DNA of 8,640 nt from Tyzzerella sp963558545 (GCF_963558545.1 NZ_CAUWHO010000064.1:1-8640); one strand, 5' to 3'. Shown: positions 1 to 6,992, counted from the first letter of the stretch. Program-made: numbers and translations. Notes: generated by a model not told the origin, from the letters alone.

Positions 1-106
1 CTTTTAAAATAAATATTAACATTACACATAAAAATAAAATAAATAATATATATTTTAATAATCTATAATCTATTTTAGACTTTTTATAATATGCACTCTT
101 TTTCAT
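1..106 (-). CDS. 5' end of a membrane or exported protein gene, cut by the left window edge
   Basis: An ATG at 104-106 opens a frame that stays open for 35 codons to the window edge. A good ribosome binding site, AAGGTGG (114-120), lies 7 bases upstream. The visible protein starts with a basic stretch (several Lys in the first 18 residues, plus Arg15). A strongly hydrophobic stretch of about 16 residues follows (roughly 19-34, rich in Leu, Ile and Phe), ending in Lys35. This is the layout of an N-terminal membrane anchor or an uncleaved signal sequence, oriented with the basic end inside the cell. It starts 64 bases after the aroD stop on the same strand with no clear terminator between, so it may be the next gene of that unit. 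I do not recognise the family from so short a piece. The frame, start and binding site are seen; the anchor is inferred from composition. Confidence 0.72.
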   Translation of the reverse strand, partial: MKKSAYYKKSKIDYRLLKYILFILFLCVMLIFILK

Positions 107-170
107 TTTATATCCACCTTATTATATGCTATAAAATATATATATTTAAAATTATAAATATTAATACTAA

Positions 171-935
171 TTATTTAACATTGTGTAAAATTTCTAAAAT
201 ATTATATAATTTATCCACATCTATTTGTCCTGGAGCAGATGAAACATCTAAAGCTCCAAATGTTATGGCAGAGCCAAATGTTTCTCCAGCTATTCTAGTT
301 ATAGCACCTATCTTAGACATAGATATAGTAATTACTGGTGTTTTAGGGTATTTATCAACCATAATATATGTTGCATAAATAAGTGTAAAAACATCTTTTA
401 TAGATTTTGGCATAACTGCTATTTTAGGTAAATCTGCATTTAAATTTTGCATTTTACAAAGTCTTTTAACTATTTCTTCTTTATCCGGAGTTTTACTAAA
501 ATCGTGATTTGATATAATCACTTTTACATTAGCATTATGAGCTTTATCTACTATTTGTTTTACTATATCATCTCCTATAAAAAGCTCTATATCTATTAAA
601 TCTACATATCCACTTTTAGCAACTTCTATATTTAATTTTTTATAGTATTGTAAACTTATTTCCTTTTTCCCACCTTCTTTTATAGTCCTAAATGTAAAAA
701 TAATAGGTATTTCTTTTAATATATTCCTTATTTTTTTTATTAAATCTTTTACACAATCTAAATCTTCAACTTTATCTAAATAATCTATTCTAACCTCTAC
801 CAAATCTAACTTTTTATCTTTTAATTTTTTTGCATTACACAAAAATTCTTCTTTATTCATACCAATTAAAGGTACGCATATTTTAGGTACTCCCTCACCT
901 ATTTTTATATTTTTAATTTTAATATAATTTTTCAT
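171..935 (-). CDS. aroD: Type I 3-dehydroquinate dehydratase
   Basis: This cytoplasmic shikimate-pathway enzyme converts 3-dehydroquinate to 3-dehydroshikimate by the class I Schiff-base mechanism. The 254 residues match the usual length of about 250. The landmarks fit the Salmonella enzyme with an offset of one residue: E47-x-R49 in EVRIDYL, TFRT (81-84) followed by EGG, the catalytic His144 in SNHDF, the Schiff-base Lys171 in KIAVMP, Arg214 in TRIAGE, and Ser233 and Gln237 in the SSAPGQ loop that closes over the substrate. No key residue is missing. The ATG at 933-935 has a strong AAAGGGAGAA site just upstream. It is the fourth gene after lon, engB and a small membrane protein gene; no other shikimate gene is visible, so here it is not part of an aro cluster. 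A weak hairpin upstream leaves open whether it is fully co-transcribed. Confidence 0.97.
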   Translation of the reverse strand: MKNYIKIKNIKIGEGVPKICVPLIGMNKEEFLCNAKKLKDKKLDLVEVRIDYLDKVEDLDCVKDLIKKIRNILKEIPIIFTFRTIKEGGKKEISLQYYKKLNIEVAKSGYVDLIDIELFIGDDIVKQIVDKAHNANVKVIISNHDFSKTPDKEEIVKRLCKMQNLNADLPKIAVMPKSIKDVFTLIYATYIMVDKYPKTPVITISMSKIGAITRIAGETFGSAITFGALDVSSAPGQIDVDKLYNILEILHNVK

Positions 936-958
936 AGTTCTCCCTTTATTTAATTTAA

Positions 959-997
959 AAAATAAGACAAAGTATATAAAACACCTTATCTTATTTT
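959..997 (-). terminator. Weak terminator-like hairpin between the membrane protein gene and aroD
   Basis: On the minus strand, AAAATAAGA (997-989) can pair with TCTTATTTT (967-959), and the T run continues to 957. The stem is 9 bp but has only two G-C pairs, and the loop is 21 bases, so it would be weak. It could reduce read-through from the lon-engB unit into aroD. The inverted repeat is seen; terminator function is only a guess, since similar A/T repeats are common in this DNA. Confidence 0.3.
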
Positions 998-1006
998 GTA
1001 TATATA

Positions 1007-1675
1007 TTAACTTATAATGTTATAATTTTCATCTGCATTATACCAACCTGTTATTTTCCATTTATCTCCTTCTAACTTAAGGTAATAAACGTAATAATAT
1101 GTTTGGAAAGAGTTATCTTCTTTAGAAACTTTTACATATGCTAGTGTATTATCTCTTTTGTCATATGTAAACTCATTAACATTTATACTTGTTACTTTTG
1201 CTTTATTTTTTTTTAAATTTTCAATATTGGCTAAAACTATATCTACCTGTTCATCAAAAGCATTATTTGCTATTAAATCATCTGATAATAATATCCTTTG
1301 CTTTTCTAATATACCTGGAACTATAGATAAATCTTTTATTTTATTTCCATATAATAACTTATATCCCTCTGTATATAAAGTAACAACCTGCTCAGGAGTT
1401 TTAGGATATCCCTCTTCAGTTATATTCATAATCTTATCATATATACCCTTAGCTACTACTCTATCATTTTTATTAAAATATCCAGAGGTATCTCCTGTTT
1501 TAACCATAGAAACAGACAAAAACCCTATTATTATAAATACTACTAAAGTAATAAATAAAACACCTATTATATTGTTTCCAGATTTATTTTTTTTATTGTT
1601 GTTAATATTATTAGATTTATTATTTTCTGTTTTATTATTGCTATTTTTAGCTTTATCATCTTTTTTATATCCCAT
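1007..1675 (-). CDS. Small membrane-anchored protein of unknown function, DUF6715-like
   Basis: The protein has 222 residues from the ATG at 1673-1675. An in-frame ATG 45 bases upstream (1720) would lie inside engB and has no good binding site, whereas the chosen start follows AGGGGGG (1685-1691) by 9 bases. Residues 1-35 are a hydrophilic Asn/Lys-rich tail with no hydrophobic side chains to speak of. About 36-58 form one membrane helix, and roughly 60-222 should be the extracellular part by the positive-inside rule. That domain contains YPKTPEQVV (90-98), a helical stretch, and then a beta-rich end (about 160-212) with paired Tyr residues and a KWKITGWY segment, the pattern of NTF2-like substrate-free domains. 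From memory it resembles the DUF6715 family of Lachnospiraceae-type genomes, but I could not test this. It follows engB with the binding site overlapping the engB stop, so the two are probably co-transcribed. No catalytic motif is visible. Confidence 0.88.
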   Translation of the reverse strand: MGYKKDDKAKNSNNKTENNKSNNINNNKKNKSGNNIIGVLFITLVVFIIIGFLSVSMVKTGDTSGYFNKNDRVVAKGIYDKIMNITEEGYPKTPEQVVTLYTEGYKLLYGNKIKDLSIVPGILEKQRILLSDDLIANNAFDEQVDIVLANIENLKKNKAKVTSINVNEFTYDKRDNTLAYVKVSKEDNSFQTYYYVYYLKLEGDKWKITGWYNADENYNIIS

Positions 1676-1684
1676 AAAGTATAA

Positions 1685-1691
1685 CCCCCCT
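1685..1691 (-). promoter_or_regulatory. Ribosome binding site that fixes the start of the unknown membrane protein gene
   Basis: AGGGGGG on the minus strand shares bases with the TAG stop of engB (1690-1692) and sits 9 bases before the ATG at 1675. The overlap of stop and binding site suggests translational coupling with engB. It also argues against the longer start at 1720. Confidence 0.7.
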
Positions 1692-2274
1692 ATTCTATAA
1701 CATTTTTTATAATATCCCAAAGCCTTTCTCTACCGTCCTTATTTTGACTAGAAAATGGTATTAATATATCTTCTTTGCTAATATTAAGTCCTTTACTTAT
1801 CATAGAAATATGCTTATTTAATTGGCTTCTTTTAAGCTTATCACTTTTAGTAGTAACTATTATTATTTTATATCCATAATGTTTTAGCCAATCATACATC
1901 ATTTTATCATTAGCACTAGGCTCGTGTCTTATATCTATAAGTAAAATAATAGATTTTAACTGCTTTCTTTCCAAAAGGTATTCTTCTATCATTTTTCCCC
2001 ATTTTGCAACTTCCGTTTTAGATGCCCTAGCATATCCATATCCTGGTAAATCTACAAAATGCACTATATCCTCTACATTATAAAAATTTATAGTTCTAGT
2101 TTTCCCTGGATTTTGGCTAGTTCTAGCTAAAGACTTTCTATTTACCATACAGTTTATAAGAGAAGATTTACCTACATTAGATTTACCTACAAAAGCCACC
2201 TCTGGTAGCTCTGCATCTGGATATTGGTCTTTTCTTCCACAAACTGCTGTTAATTCTACATTATTTACATTCAT
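1690..2274 (-). CDS. engB: Ribosome biogenesis GTP-binding protein EngB (YsxC/YihA)
   Basis: EngB is a TRAFAC-class GTPase that binds the large ribosomal subunit and is needed for its late assembly; it is essential in several bacteria. The 194 residues match the usual size of about 195-200. All G motifs are present in order: G1 GKSNVGKSS (30-38), the G2 region NPGKTRT (55-61), G3 DLPG (75-78) in a DLPGYGYA context typical of this family, G4 TKSD (142-145) and G5 FSS (174-176). The ATG at 2272-2274 follows AAGGAGA (2281-2287), and this site overlaps the TAA stop of lon (2286-2288). The gap to lon is only 11 bases, so the genes are almost certainly co-transcribed and perhaps translationally coupled. 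The lon-engB order is also found in Bacillus subtilis (lonA-ysxC). Confidence 0.97.
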   Translation of the reverse strand: MNVNNVELTAVCGRKDQYPDAELPEVAFVGKSNVGKSSLINCMVNRKSLARTSQNPGKTRTINFYNVEDIVHFVDLPGYGYARASKTEVAKWGKMIEEYLLERKQLKSIILLIDIRHEPSANDKMMYDWLKHYGYKIIIVTTKSDKLKRSQLNKHISMISKGLNISKEDILIPFSSQNKDGRERLWDIIKNVIE

Positions 2275-2285
2275 AAAAATTCTCC

Positions 2286-4577
2286 TTAGTTTAATATAGC
2301 ATATTGTAAAACTGTTTCTATATTACTTGCTAAAATTATTTCTATATCACTTTTAATGTAATCTGGCATTTCTTCCATATCTACCTCATTATCTTTTGGT
2401 ATAATAACTGTTTTTATACCTATCCTTTTAGCTGCTAATATTTTTTCTTTAAGCCCACCAATAGGTAATACATTTCCTCTTAAAGTTATTTCACCTGTCA
2501 TAGCAACATTTTTATTAACTTTTTTATTAGTTAAAGCTGATATGATAGCAACTGTAATAGTTATACCAGCAGATGGCCCATCTTTTGGGGTTGCCCCTTC
2601 TGGTATATGTATATGTATATCGTTTATTTTATAAAAGTTTTTAGGTAAATTATATTTTTTATAATTTGCTCTAATATAACTAATAGCTGCTTGTGCAGAT
2701 TCATTCATCACTTTTCCTATATTTCCTGTTATAGATACCTTGCCGTTACCTTCCATAATGGCTACCTCTATATCTAGTGTTGTACCCCCAACACTTGTCC
2801 AAGCAAGCCCTCTAACACAACCTACAATATCTTTTTTATGTAAAGTTTCTTTCTTATATTTAGGTGCTCCTAAAAAATTTTTTATATTATTATTAGTTAT
2901 AGTTATATTTTTATAATTACCCTCTAACCTTAGTTTAACAGTTTTTCTACATAATTTAGCTATGTTTCTCTCTAACTGCCTTACACCTGTTTCTCTAGTA
3001 TATTCTGTTATTATTTTTTTAATAATAGACTTACTTATTTTTAAATTTGATGTAGATAAATTATGGCATTGTAATTGCTTTGGTATTAAAAATTTAGATG
3101 CTATCGTTTCTTTCTCTTCTGTTGTATAGCTAGATAGTTGTATTATCTCTAATCTATCTCTTAAAGGTGCTGGTATTTTTGATATATCATTTGCAGTACA
3201 TATAAAAAACACTTTAGATATATCAAATGGTATTTCTAAATAACTATCTTTAAAGTCTTTATTTTGTTCCTTATCTAAAACTTCTAACAAGGCTGCCGAT
3301 GGGTCCCCCCTAAAATCTGTAGATATCTTATCTATCTCATCTAATAATATTAAAGGGTTGTCTGTCTTTGTATCATTTATAGCCTTTATTATTCTACCAG
3401 CCATAGCACCTATATATGTTTTCCTATGTCCTCTAATCTCTGCTTCATCTCTTAGTCCACCTAAAGATATTCTTGTATATTTTATATTAAGAGCATTAGC
3501 TATACTTTTGGCTATAGATGTTTTCCCTACACCAGGTGGTCCTAAAAGACAAAGTATAGGAGTAATATTAATACTTTTAGATGTTTGCATAACTGCTATA
3601 TGCTCTGTTATTCTTTCTTTAACATCTTCTAATCCAAAATGTCCTTTTTCTAACTGTTCTTCTATATTTAATATATCTTTATTAATATCTGATGATTGTT
3701 GCCAAGGTAAATTTATTACAAAATTTATATACTCATTACACACCATATACTCTGGTGAAGAAGTTGATATTTTATCTAATCTATTTATTTCTTTTTCTAA
3801 TTTTTCTTTAGCATAACTAGGTATAGTTTTTTTATTTAATAAGTTTCTATACTCATCTGCATCACTATTTTCCTCGTTATCTAGCTCTTTTTTTATAGTT
3901 TTTAACTGCTCTCTTAAATAATATTCTTTTTGGGTTTTGTCTATTTTTACTTTAGTTTTGCTTAATATGTCTGCCTCTATTTCAGATATTTTTATTTTTT
4001 TTGAAAGTGATTTTAAAAAATATTCTAATTGATTTTTTAATGATATTTCATTTAAAATATATAGCTTATCCTCTATATCTAAATTAATATTATTTAATAA
4101 AGTTTTAAATAAATCATTTATATTGTCAGTTGATAATATATCCATTATTATATCAGGCATAAAATTATTTTTTACTCTTGCATACCCTGCAAACATATCT
4201 TTTAAAATTTCTAAAAAAGCCATTTCTTCTTCATCTGTTAAATCATATTCATTTTCTAATACAGATAAATTTACTTTAAAAAATGGTGTATTTTGTGTTA
4301 TTTCTTCTATTTTAGCAATTTCCACACCTTCTACAACTACCCTTGTTATAGATGGCATAATATCATTATGTTTTTTTATTTTTACTATTGTTCCTATATT
4401 ATTAAATTTTTTATCTTCTTTTTCTAAAACTAAAAATAACTGTTTATCATCTTCTAATGCAACTTCCAATGCATTTATAGACTTTCTTTTTGATATATCT
4501 AATGTAGAGCTTTCTCCTTTTAAAATAACCATATCTTTAATAGCTATTAATGGCATTGTTATATTTTTATTATTCAT
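2286..4577 (-). CDS. lon: ATP-dependent Lon protease, LonA type
   Basis: Lon is a cytoplasmic hexameric AAA+ serine protease that degrades misfolded and selected regulatory proteins. With the ATG at 4577 the protein has 763 residues, within the LonA range. In order there are an N-terminal substrate-binding domain (about 8-190), a helical linker with YYLREQLKTI (219-228), an AAA+ module with Walker A GPPGVGKT (346-353) and Walker B LLDEID (411-416), and a C-terminal protease domain. The catalytic Ser669 is in PKDGPSAG, and the catalytic Lys lies in the GLKEK segment (708-712; spacing favours Lys712). The presence of the N-domain and lack of membrane segments indicate LonA rather than LonB. A GTG three codons upstream (4586) is less likely, because it lies inside the AGGTG binding site of the ATG. 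It leads the lon-engB unit and has its own promoter. No CIRCE or CtsR-type heat-shock operator is visible upstream. Confidence 0.98.
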   Translation of the reverse strand: MNNKNITMPLIAIKDMVILKGESSTLDISKRKSINALEVALEDDKQLFLVLEKEDKKFNNIGTIVKIKKHNDIMPSITRVVVEGVEIAKIEEITQNTPFFKVNLSVLENEYDLTDEEEMAFLEILKDMFAGYARVKNNFMPDIIMDILSTDNINDLFKTLLNNINLDIEDKLYILNEISLKNQLEYFLKSLSKKIKISEIEADILSKTKVKIDKTQKEYYLREQLKTIKKELDNEENSDADEYRNLLNKKTIPSYAKEKLEKEINRLDKISTSSPEYMVCNEYINFVINLPWQQSSDINKDILNIEEQLEKGHFGLEDVKERITEHIAVMQTSKSINITPILCLLGPPGVGKTSIAKSIANALNIKYTRISLGGLRDEAEIRGHRKTYIGAMAGRIIKAINDTKTDNPLILLDEIDKISTDFRGDPSAALLEVLDKEQNKDFKDSYLEIPFDISKVFFICTANDISKIPAPLRDRLEIIQLSSYTTEEKETIASKFLIPKQLQCHNLSTSNLKISKSIIKKIITEYTRETGVRQLERNIAKLCRKTVKLRLEGNYKNITITNNNIKNFLGAPKYKKETLHKKDIVGCVRGLAWTSVGGTTLDIEVAIMEGNGKVSITGNIGKVMNESAQAAISYIRANYKKYNLPKNFYKINDIHIHIPEGATPKDGPSAGITITVAIISALTNKKVNKNVAMTGEITLRGNVLPIGGLKEKILAAKRIGIKTVIIPKDNEVDMEEMPDYIKSDIEIILASNIETVLQYAILN

Positions 4578-4583
4578 TAGTTT

Positions 4584-4588
4584 CACCT
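4584..4588 (-). promoter_or_regulatory. Ribosome binding site that decides the lon start
   Basis: AGGTG on the minus strand precedes the ATG at 4577 by 6 bases when the following A is counted as part of the site. A GTG start at 4586 would sit inside this element and has no other purine-rich site at a suitable distance. The ATG is therefore preferred. Confidence 0.65.
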
Positions 4589-4647
4589 ACGTCTAATATA
4601 TTTTATTAAAGTTAATTATTATACTAATTTATTTATTGTATATATAT

Positions 4648-4676
4648 ATTATTTACTTATAAATTGTGTTTGTCAA
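4648..4676 (-). promoter_or_regulatory. Sigma-A type promoter for lon-engB
   Basis: On the minus strand a perfect -35 box TTGACA (4671-4676) is followed by a 17-base spacer and AATAAT (4648-4653), five of six matches to the -10 consensus. Transcription would start near 4641, giving a leader of about 64 bases before the lon ATG. The match is seen; use as the lon promoter is inferred from position. Confidence 0.7.
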
Positions 4677-4704
4677 TACATATTTAAAAATATATATTAA
4701 ATGT

Positions 4705-4733
4705 TTGAAATATGGTAAAATTTATTGTATAAT
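4705..4733 (+). promoter_or_regulatory. Sigma-A type promoter for uppP
   Basis: TTGAAA (4705-4710), a 17-base spacer and a perfect TATAAT (4728-4733) form a near-consensus promoter. Transcription would start near 4740, leaving a leader of about 50 bases before the uppP ATG. The -35 boxes of this promoter and of the divergent lon promoter are only 28 bases apart. Confidence 0.78.
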
Positions 4734-4790
4734 TTAATTTCATAAAACTTTTATATTTAATATTTCTATGTAGTATTAGGGAGGTACATT

Positions 4791-5618
4791 ATGCAAAATA
4801 TAATTGAAATTTTAAAAGCTATATTTTTAGGTATAGTAGAGGGTATAACAGAATGGCTACCTATTAGTAGTACAGGGCATATGATTTTAGTAGATGAGTT
4901 TTTACAGCTTAATTTAAGTGATGACTTTAAATCTATGTTTTTTGTTGTTATACAACTTGGTGCTATATTGGCCGTTATATTTATTTATTTTAACAAGCTA
5001 AATCCTTTTGCACCTAGTAAAACTAAAAGTCAAAAACATCAAACTTTTATCCTTTGGTTTAAAGTTATATTTGCCTGCATACCTGCTGGTATAATAGGAC
5101 TTTTATTTGATGATAAATTAGATGCTCTATTTTATAACTATCAAACAGTTGCTGCTATGTTAATTGTTTATGGTATATTATTTATATATATAGAAAATAC
5201 TCATAAAGACAAATCCTTTAAAATAAACACTTTAAATGCTCTATCTTACAAAACTGCCTTTATGATTGGTCTGTTTCAAGTATTAGCATTAATCCCTGGT
5301 ACATCTCGTTCTGGTGCTACAATAGTAGGGGCTATGCTCATTGGTACATCTAGGATAGTTGCTACAGAGTTTACATTCTTTTTAGCTATACCAGTTATGT
5401 TTGGTGCTAGTATTTTAAAAATTTTAAAATTTGGATTTAGCTGGACTCCACTAGAAATACAAGTTTTATTAGTTGGTTGTGCTATTTCATTTATTGTTTC
5501 TATATTTGCTATTAAATTTTTAGTAAATTATATAAAAACTAATGATTTTAAAGCTTTTGGATATTATAGAATAGTACTTGGTATATTAGTTTTAGGATAT
5601 TTTTTCTTATCTAAATAA
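4791..5618 (+). CDS. uppP: Undecaprenyl-diphosphate phosphatase (BacA/UppP family)
   Basis: UppP is an integral membrane enzyme that removes a phosphate from undecaprenyl diphosphate. This returns the lipid carrier for peptidoglycan and other wall polymers to use, and extra activity gives bacitracin tolerance in known relatives. The 275 residues fit the family (about 265-280), and most of the chain is hydrophobic with several membrane helices. The first signature, GIVEGITEWLPISSTGH (14-30), holds Glu17, Glu21, Ser27 and His30. The second, PGTSRSG (169-175), holds Arg173. These agree with the catalytic residues of the E. coli enzyme almost position for position. The ATG at 4791 follows GGGAGGT (4779-4785) by 5 bases. 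It is the first gene of a two-gene wall unit; a carboxypeptidase gene starts 58 bases downstream with no terminator between. Confidence 0.97.
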   Translation: MQNIIEILKAIFLGIVEGITEWLPISSTGHMILVDEFLQLNLSDDFKSMFFVVIQLGAILAVIFIYFNKLNPFAPSKTKSQKHQTFILWFKVIFACIPAGIIGLLFDDKLDALFYNYQTVAAMLIVYGILFIYIENTHKDKSFKINTLNALSYKTAFMIGLFQVLALIPGTSRSGATIVGAMLIGTSRIVATEFTFFLAIPVMFGASILKILKFGFSWTPLEIQVLLVGCAISFIVSIFAIKFLVNYIKTNDFKAFGYYRIVLGILVLGYFFLSK

Positions 5619-5676
5619 ATAATTATATAAAAACTGGGAAAAATAATATTATAAATTTATTAAAGGAGTTAATAAA

Positions 5677-6822
5677 ATGAAAAAATTTGTAATATTTTTC
5701 TTAGTTTTTTTTATTTTGTCTACTAATATAGCTTTTGCAAATGATATAGAAATTAATGTTGATGCCCAAAGTGCCATATTAATGGATTACAAAACAGGGC
5801 GTATACTTTATTGTAAAAATGAAAAAGAACCTCTTGCTATGGCTAGTACAACAAAAATAATGACAGCTATATTAGCTATAGAAAATGGTAATTTAGAAGA
5901 TATAGTAAAAGTTAGCAAAAATGCTACAAAAGCACCTCCTGTAAAAATGCACTTAAAAGAAAATGAAGAAATAAAATTAAAAGATTTATTATATGCATTA
6001 ATGTTGCAATCTTCTAACGATGCTGCTGTGGCAATAGCTGAGCATATATATAAAGATGTAGAAACATTTTGCGACAATATGACTAAAAAGGCAAAAGAAA
6101 TAGGTGCAAAAGATACTGTTTTTAGAACACCTAATGGGTTAGACTACTTAGACCATCATTCTACTGCCTATGATATGGCTATAATAGCTAGATATGCTCT
6201 TAGTAATAAGCAGTTTATGGATATTATTAATACAAAGCAAGTATCATTTAAAACAAATGTATCTAGCTATGATATAATAAATAAAAATAGACTATTATCC
6301 GAATTTGAAGGTGCTAATGGTGTTAAAACTGGATATACTGGTAAGGCTGGACATTGTTTCGTAGGCTCTGCTACACAAAATGATATGACACTTATATCAG
6401 TTGTTTTAGCTAGTGGTTGGGGAGAAAAAGGCAAAAGACAAAAATGGATAGATACTAAAACTTTATTAAACTATGGCTTTAAAAATTTTTCCTATGAAAA
6501 TATACTCTCTAAAAATGATTGTTTAGATACTATATCAATAATAAAAGGAGAAAAAGACACTATGCCTTTATATTATGAAAACGATATAGTATTACCTATA
6601 TCTAATAAAGATGAAAAGGAAAAAATCTCTGTAAAACTTGACTATATAAAATCTTTAGATGCTCCTATCAAAAAAGATGAAAAAGTTGGTGTAGCCAATA
6701 TATATATAAATGATACACTAGTAGCACAAACTAATATATTAACTAAAGAAGATGTTGATAAGAAAACTTTTTCATATTATATTAATGATATATTTAAAAA
6801 TTGGGCAAATATTATAAAATAA
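5677..6822 (+). CDS. D-alanyl-D-alanine carboxypeptidase, DacB/DacF type (penicillin-binding protein)
   Basis: This exported serine peptidase (peptidase S11) removes the terminal D-Ala from peptidoglycan stem peptides outside the cell and so limits cross-linking; such enzymes bind penicillin. The 381 residues begin with a Lys-Lys start and hydrophobic core (4-18), with a likely signal peptidase cut after AFA (19-21). The three active-site motifs are intact: S57-T-T-K60, S112-S-N114 and K217-T-G219. A beta-rich C-terminal domain (about 275-350) follows, and the chain ends in a short helix with aromatic and basic residues (366-381) that could rest on the membrane surface, as in PBP5-like enzymes. 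AAAGGAG (5662-5668) lies 8 bases before the ATG. The length fits DacB or DacF of Bacillus better than DacA; I cannot tell which, so I give no symbol. It is probably co-transcribed with uppP. Confidence 0.95.
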   Translation: MKKFVIFFLVFFILSTNIAFANDIEINVDAQSAILMDYKTGRILYCKNEKEPLAMASTTKIMTAILAIENGNLEDIVKVSKNATKAPPVKMHLKENEEIKLKDLLYALMLQSSNDAAVAIAEHIYKDVETFCDNMTKKAKEIGAKDTVFRTPNGLDYLDHHSTAYDMAIIARYALSNKQFMDIINTKQVSFKTNVSSYDIINKNRLLSEFEGANGVKTGYTGKAGHCFVGSATQNDMTLISVVLASGWGEKGKRQKWIDTKTLLNYGFKNFSYENILSKNDCLDTISIIKGEKDTMPLYYENDIVLPISNKDEKEKISVKLDYIKSLDAPIKKDEKVGVANIYINDTLVAQTNILTKEDVDKKTFSYYINDIFKNWANIIK

Positions 6823-6851
6823 AAAAGTATAGACTTAGTCTATACTTTTTT
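6821..6851. terminator. Bidirectional intrinsic terminator between the convergent carboxypeptidase and aminopeptidase genes
   Basis: A perfect inverted repeat has GTATAGAC (6827-6834), a TTA loop (6835-6837) and GTCTATAC (6838-6845). It is preceded by six A (6821-6826) and followed by six T (6846-6851), so both strands give a stem followed by a U run. It overlaps the last two bases of the carboxypeptidase stop codon (6820-6822). In the other direction it lies about 140 bases past the aminopeptidase stop and can end that transcript too. Confidence 0.92.
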
Positions 6852-6914
6852 ATTTTATAATACAATTAAGATATGACTTATATTTTTAAAGGAAAAATTA
6901 TATACGGGTGTTTT

Positions 6915-6942
6915 TATTAATTTTTATTAGTAAAAATTAATA
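6915..6942. repeat. Perfect all-A/T inverted repeat in the convergent gap
   Basis: TATTAATTTTTA (6915-6926) and TAAAAATTAATA (6931-6942) are exact reverse complements separated by TTAG. A second small stem, AGGA-ATA-TCCT (6942-6952), follows directly and is trailed by GTTTTT. Both lie in the 170-bp gap between convergent genes. They may act as a second, weaker transcription stop or protect the aminopeptidase mRNA 3' end, but the lack of G-C pairs makes a strong terminator unlikely. Confidence 0.5.
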
Positions 6943-6992
6943 GGAATATCCTGTTTTTAAATACAACATATTCAAAAAATTGATTTTATATT

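Noticed and set aside
91..378. Plus-strand 95-codon open frame at the left side
   Set aside because: It overlaps the aroD 3' end and the left-edge gene in antisense. Its middle part is the mirror of the conserved aroD C-terminus.
1158..1700. A 180-codon hydrophobic plus-strand open frame opposite the unknown membrane protein gene
   Set aside because: It is the antisense of a Lys/Asn-rich gene, which gives Phe/Leu-rich translations. It has no binding site and the minus-strand gene has family-like features.
3358..4596. Plus-strand open frames of about 150 codons inside lon
   Set aside because: They are antisense to a fully intact, motif-complete lon gene and have no good binding sites.
4587..4790. 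Heat-shock operator (CtsR heptads or CIRCE) upstream of lon
   Set aside because: I found neither the tandem GGTCAAA-type heptads nor the TTAGCACTC/GAGTGCTAA repeat.
5619..5676. Terminator or separate promoter between uppP and the carboxypeptidase gene
   Set aside because: Only short AT palindromes without a U run are present, and no paired -35 and -10 boxes with proper spacing convinced me.
5808..6077. Minus-strand 89-codon open frame inside the carboxypeptidase gene
   Set aside because: It is antisense to the SxxK and SxN active-site region of a clear enzyme gene, with low-complexity content.
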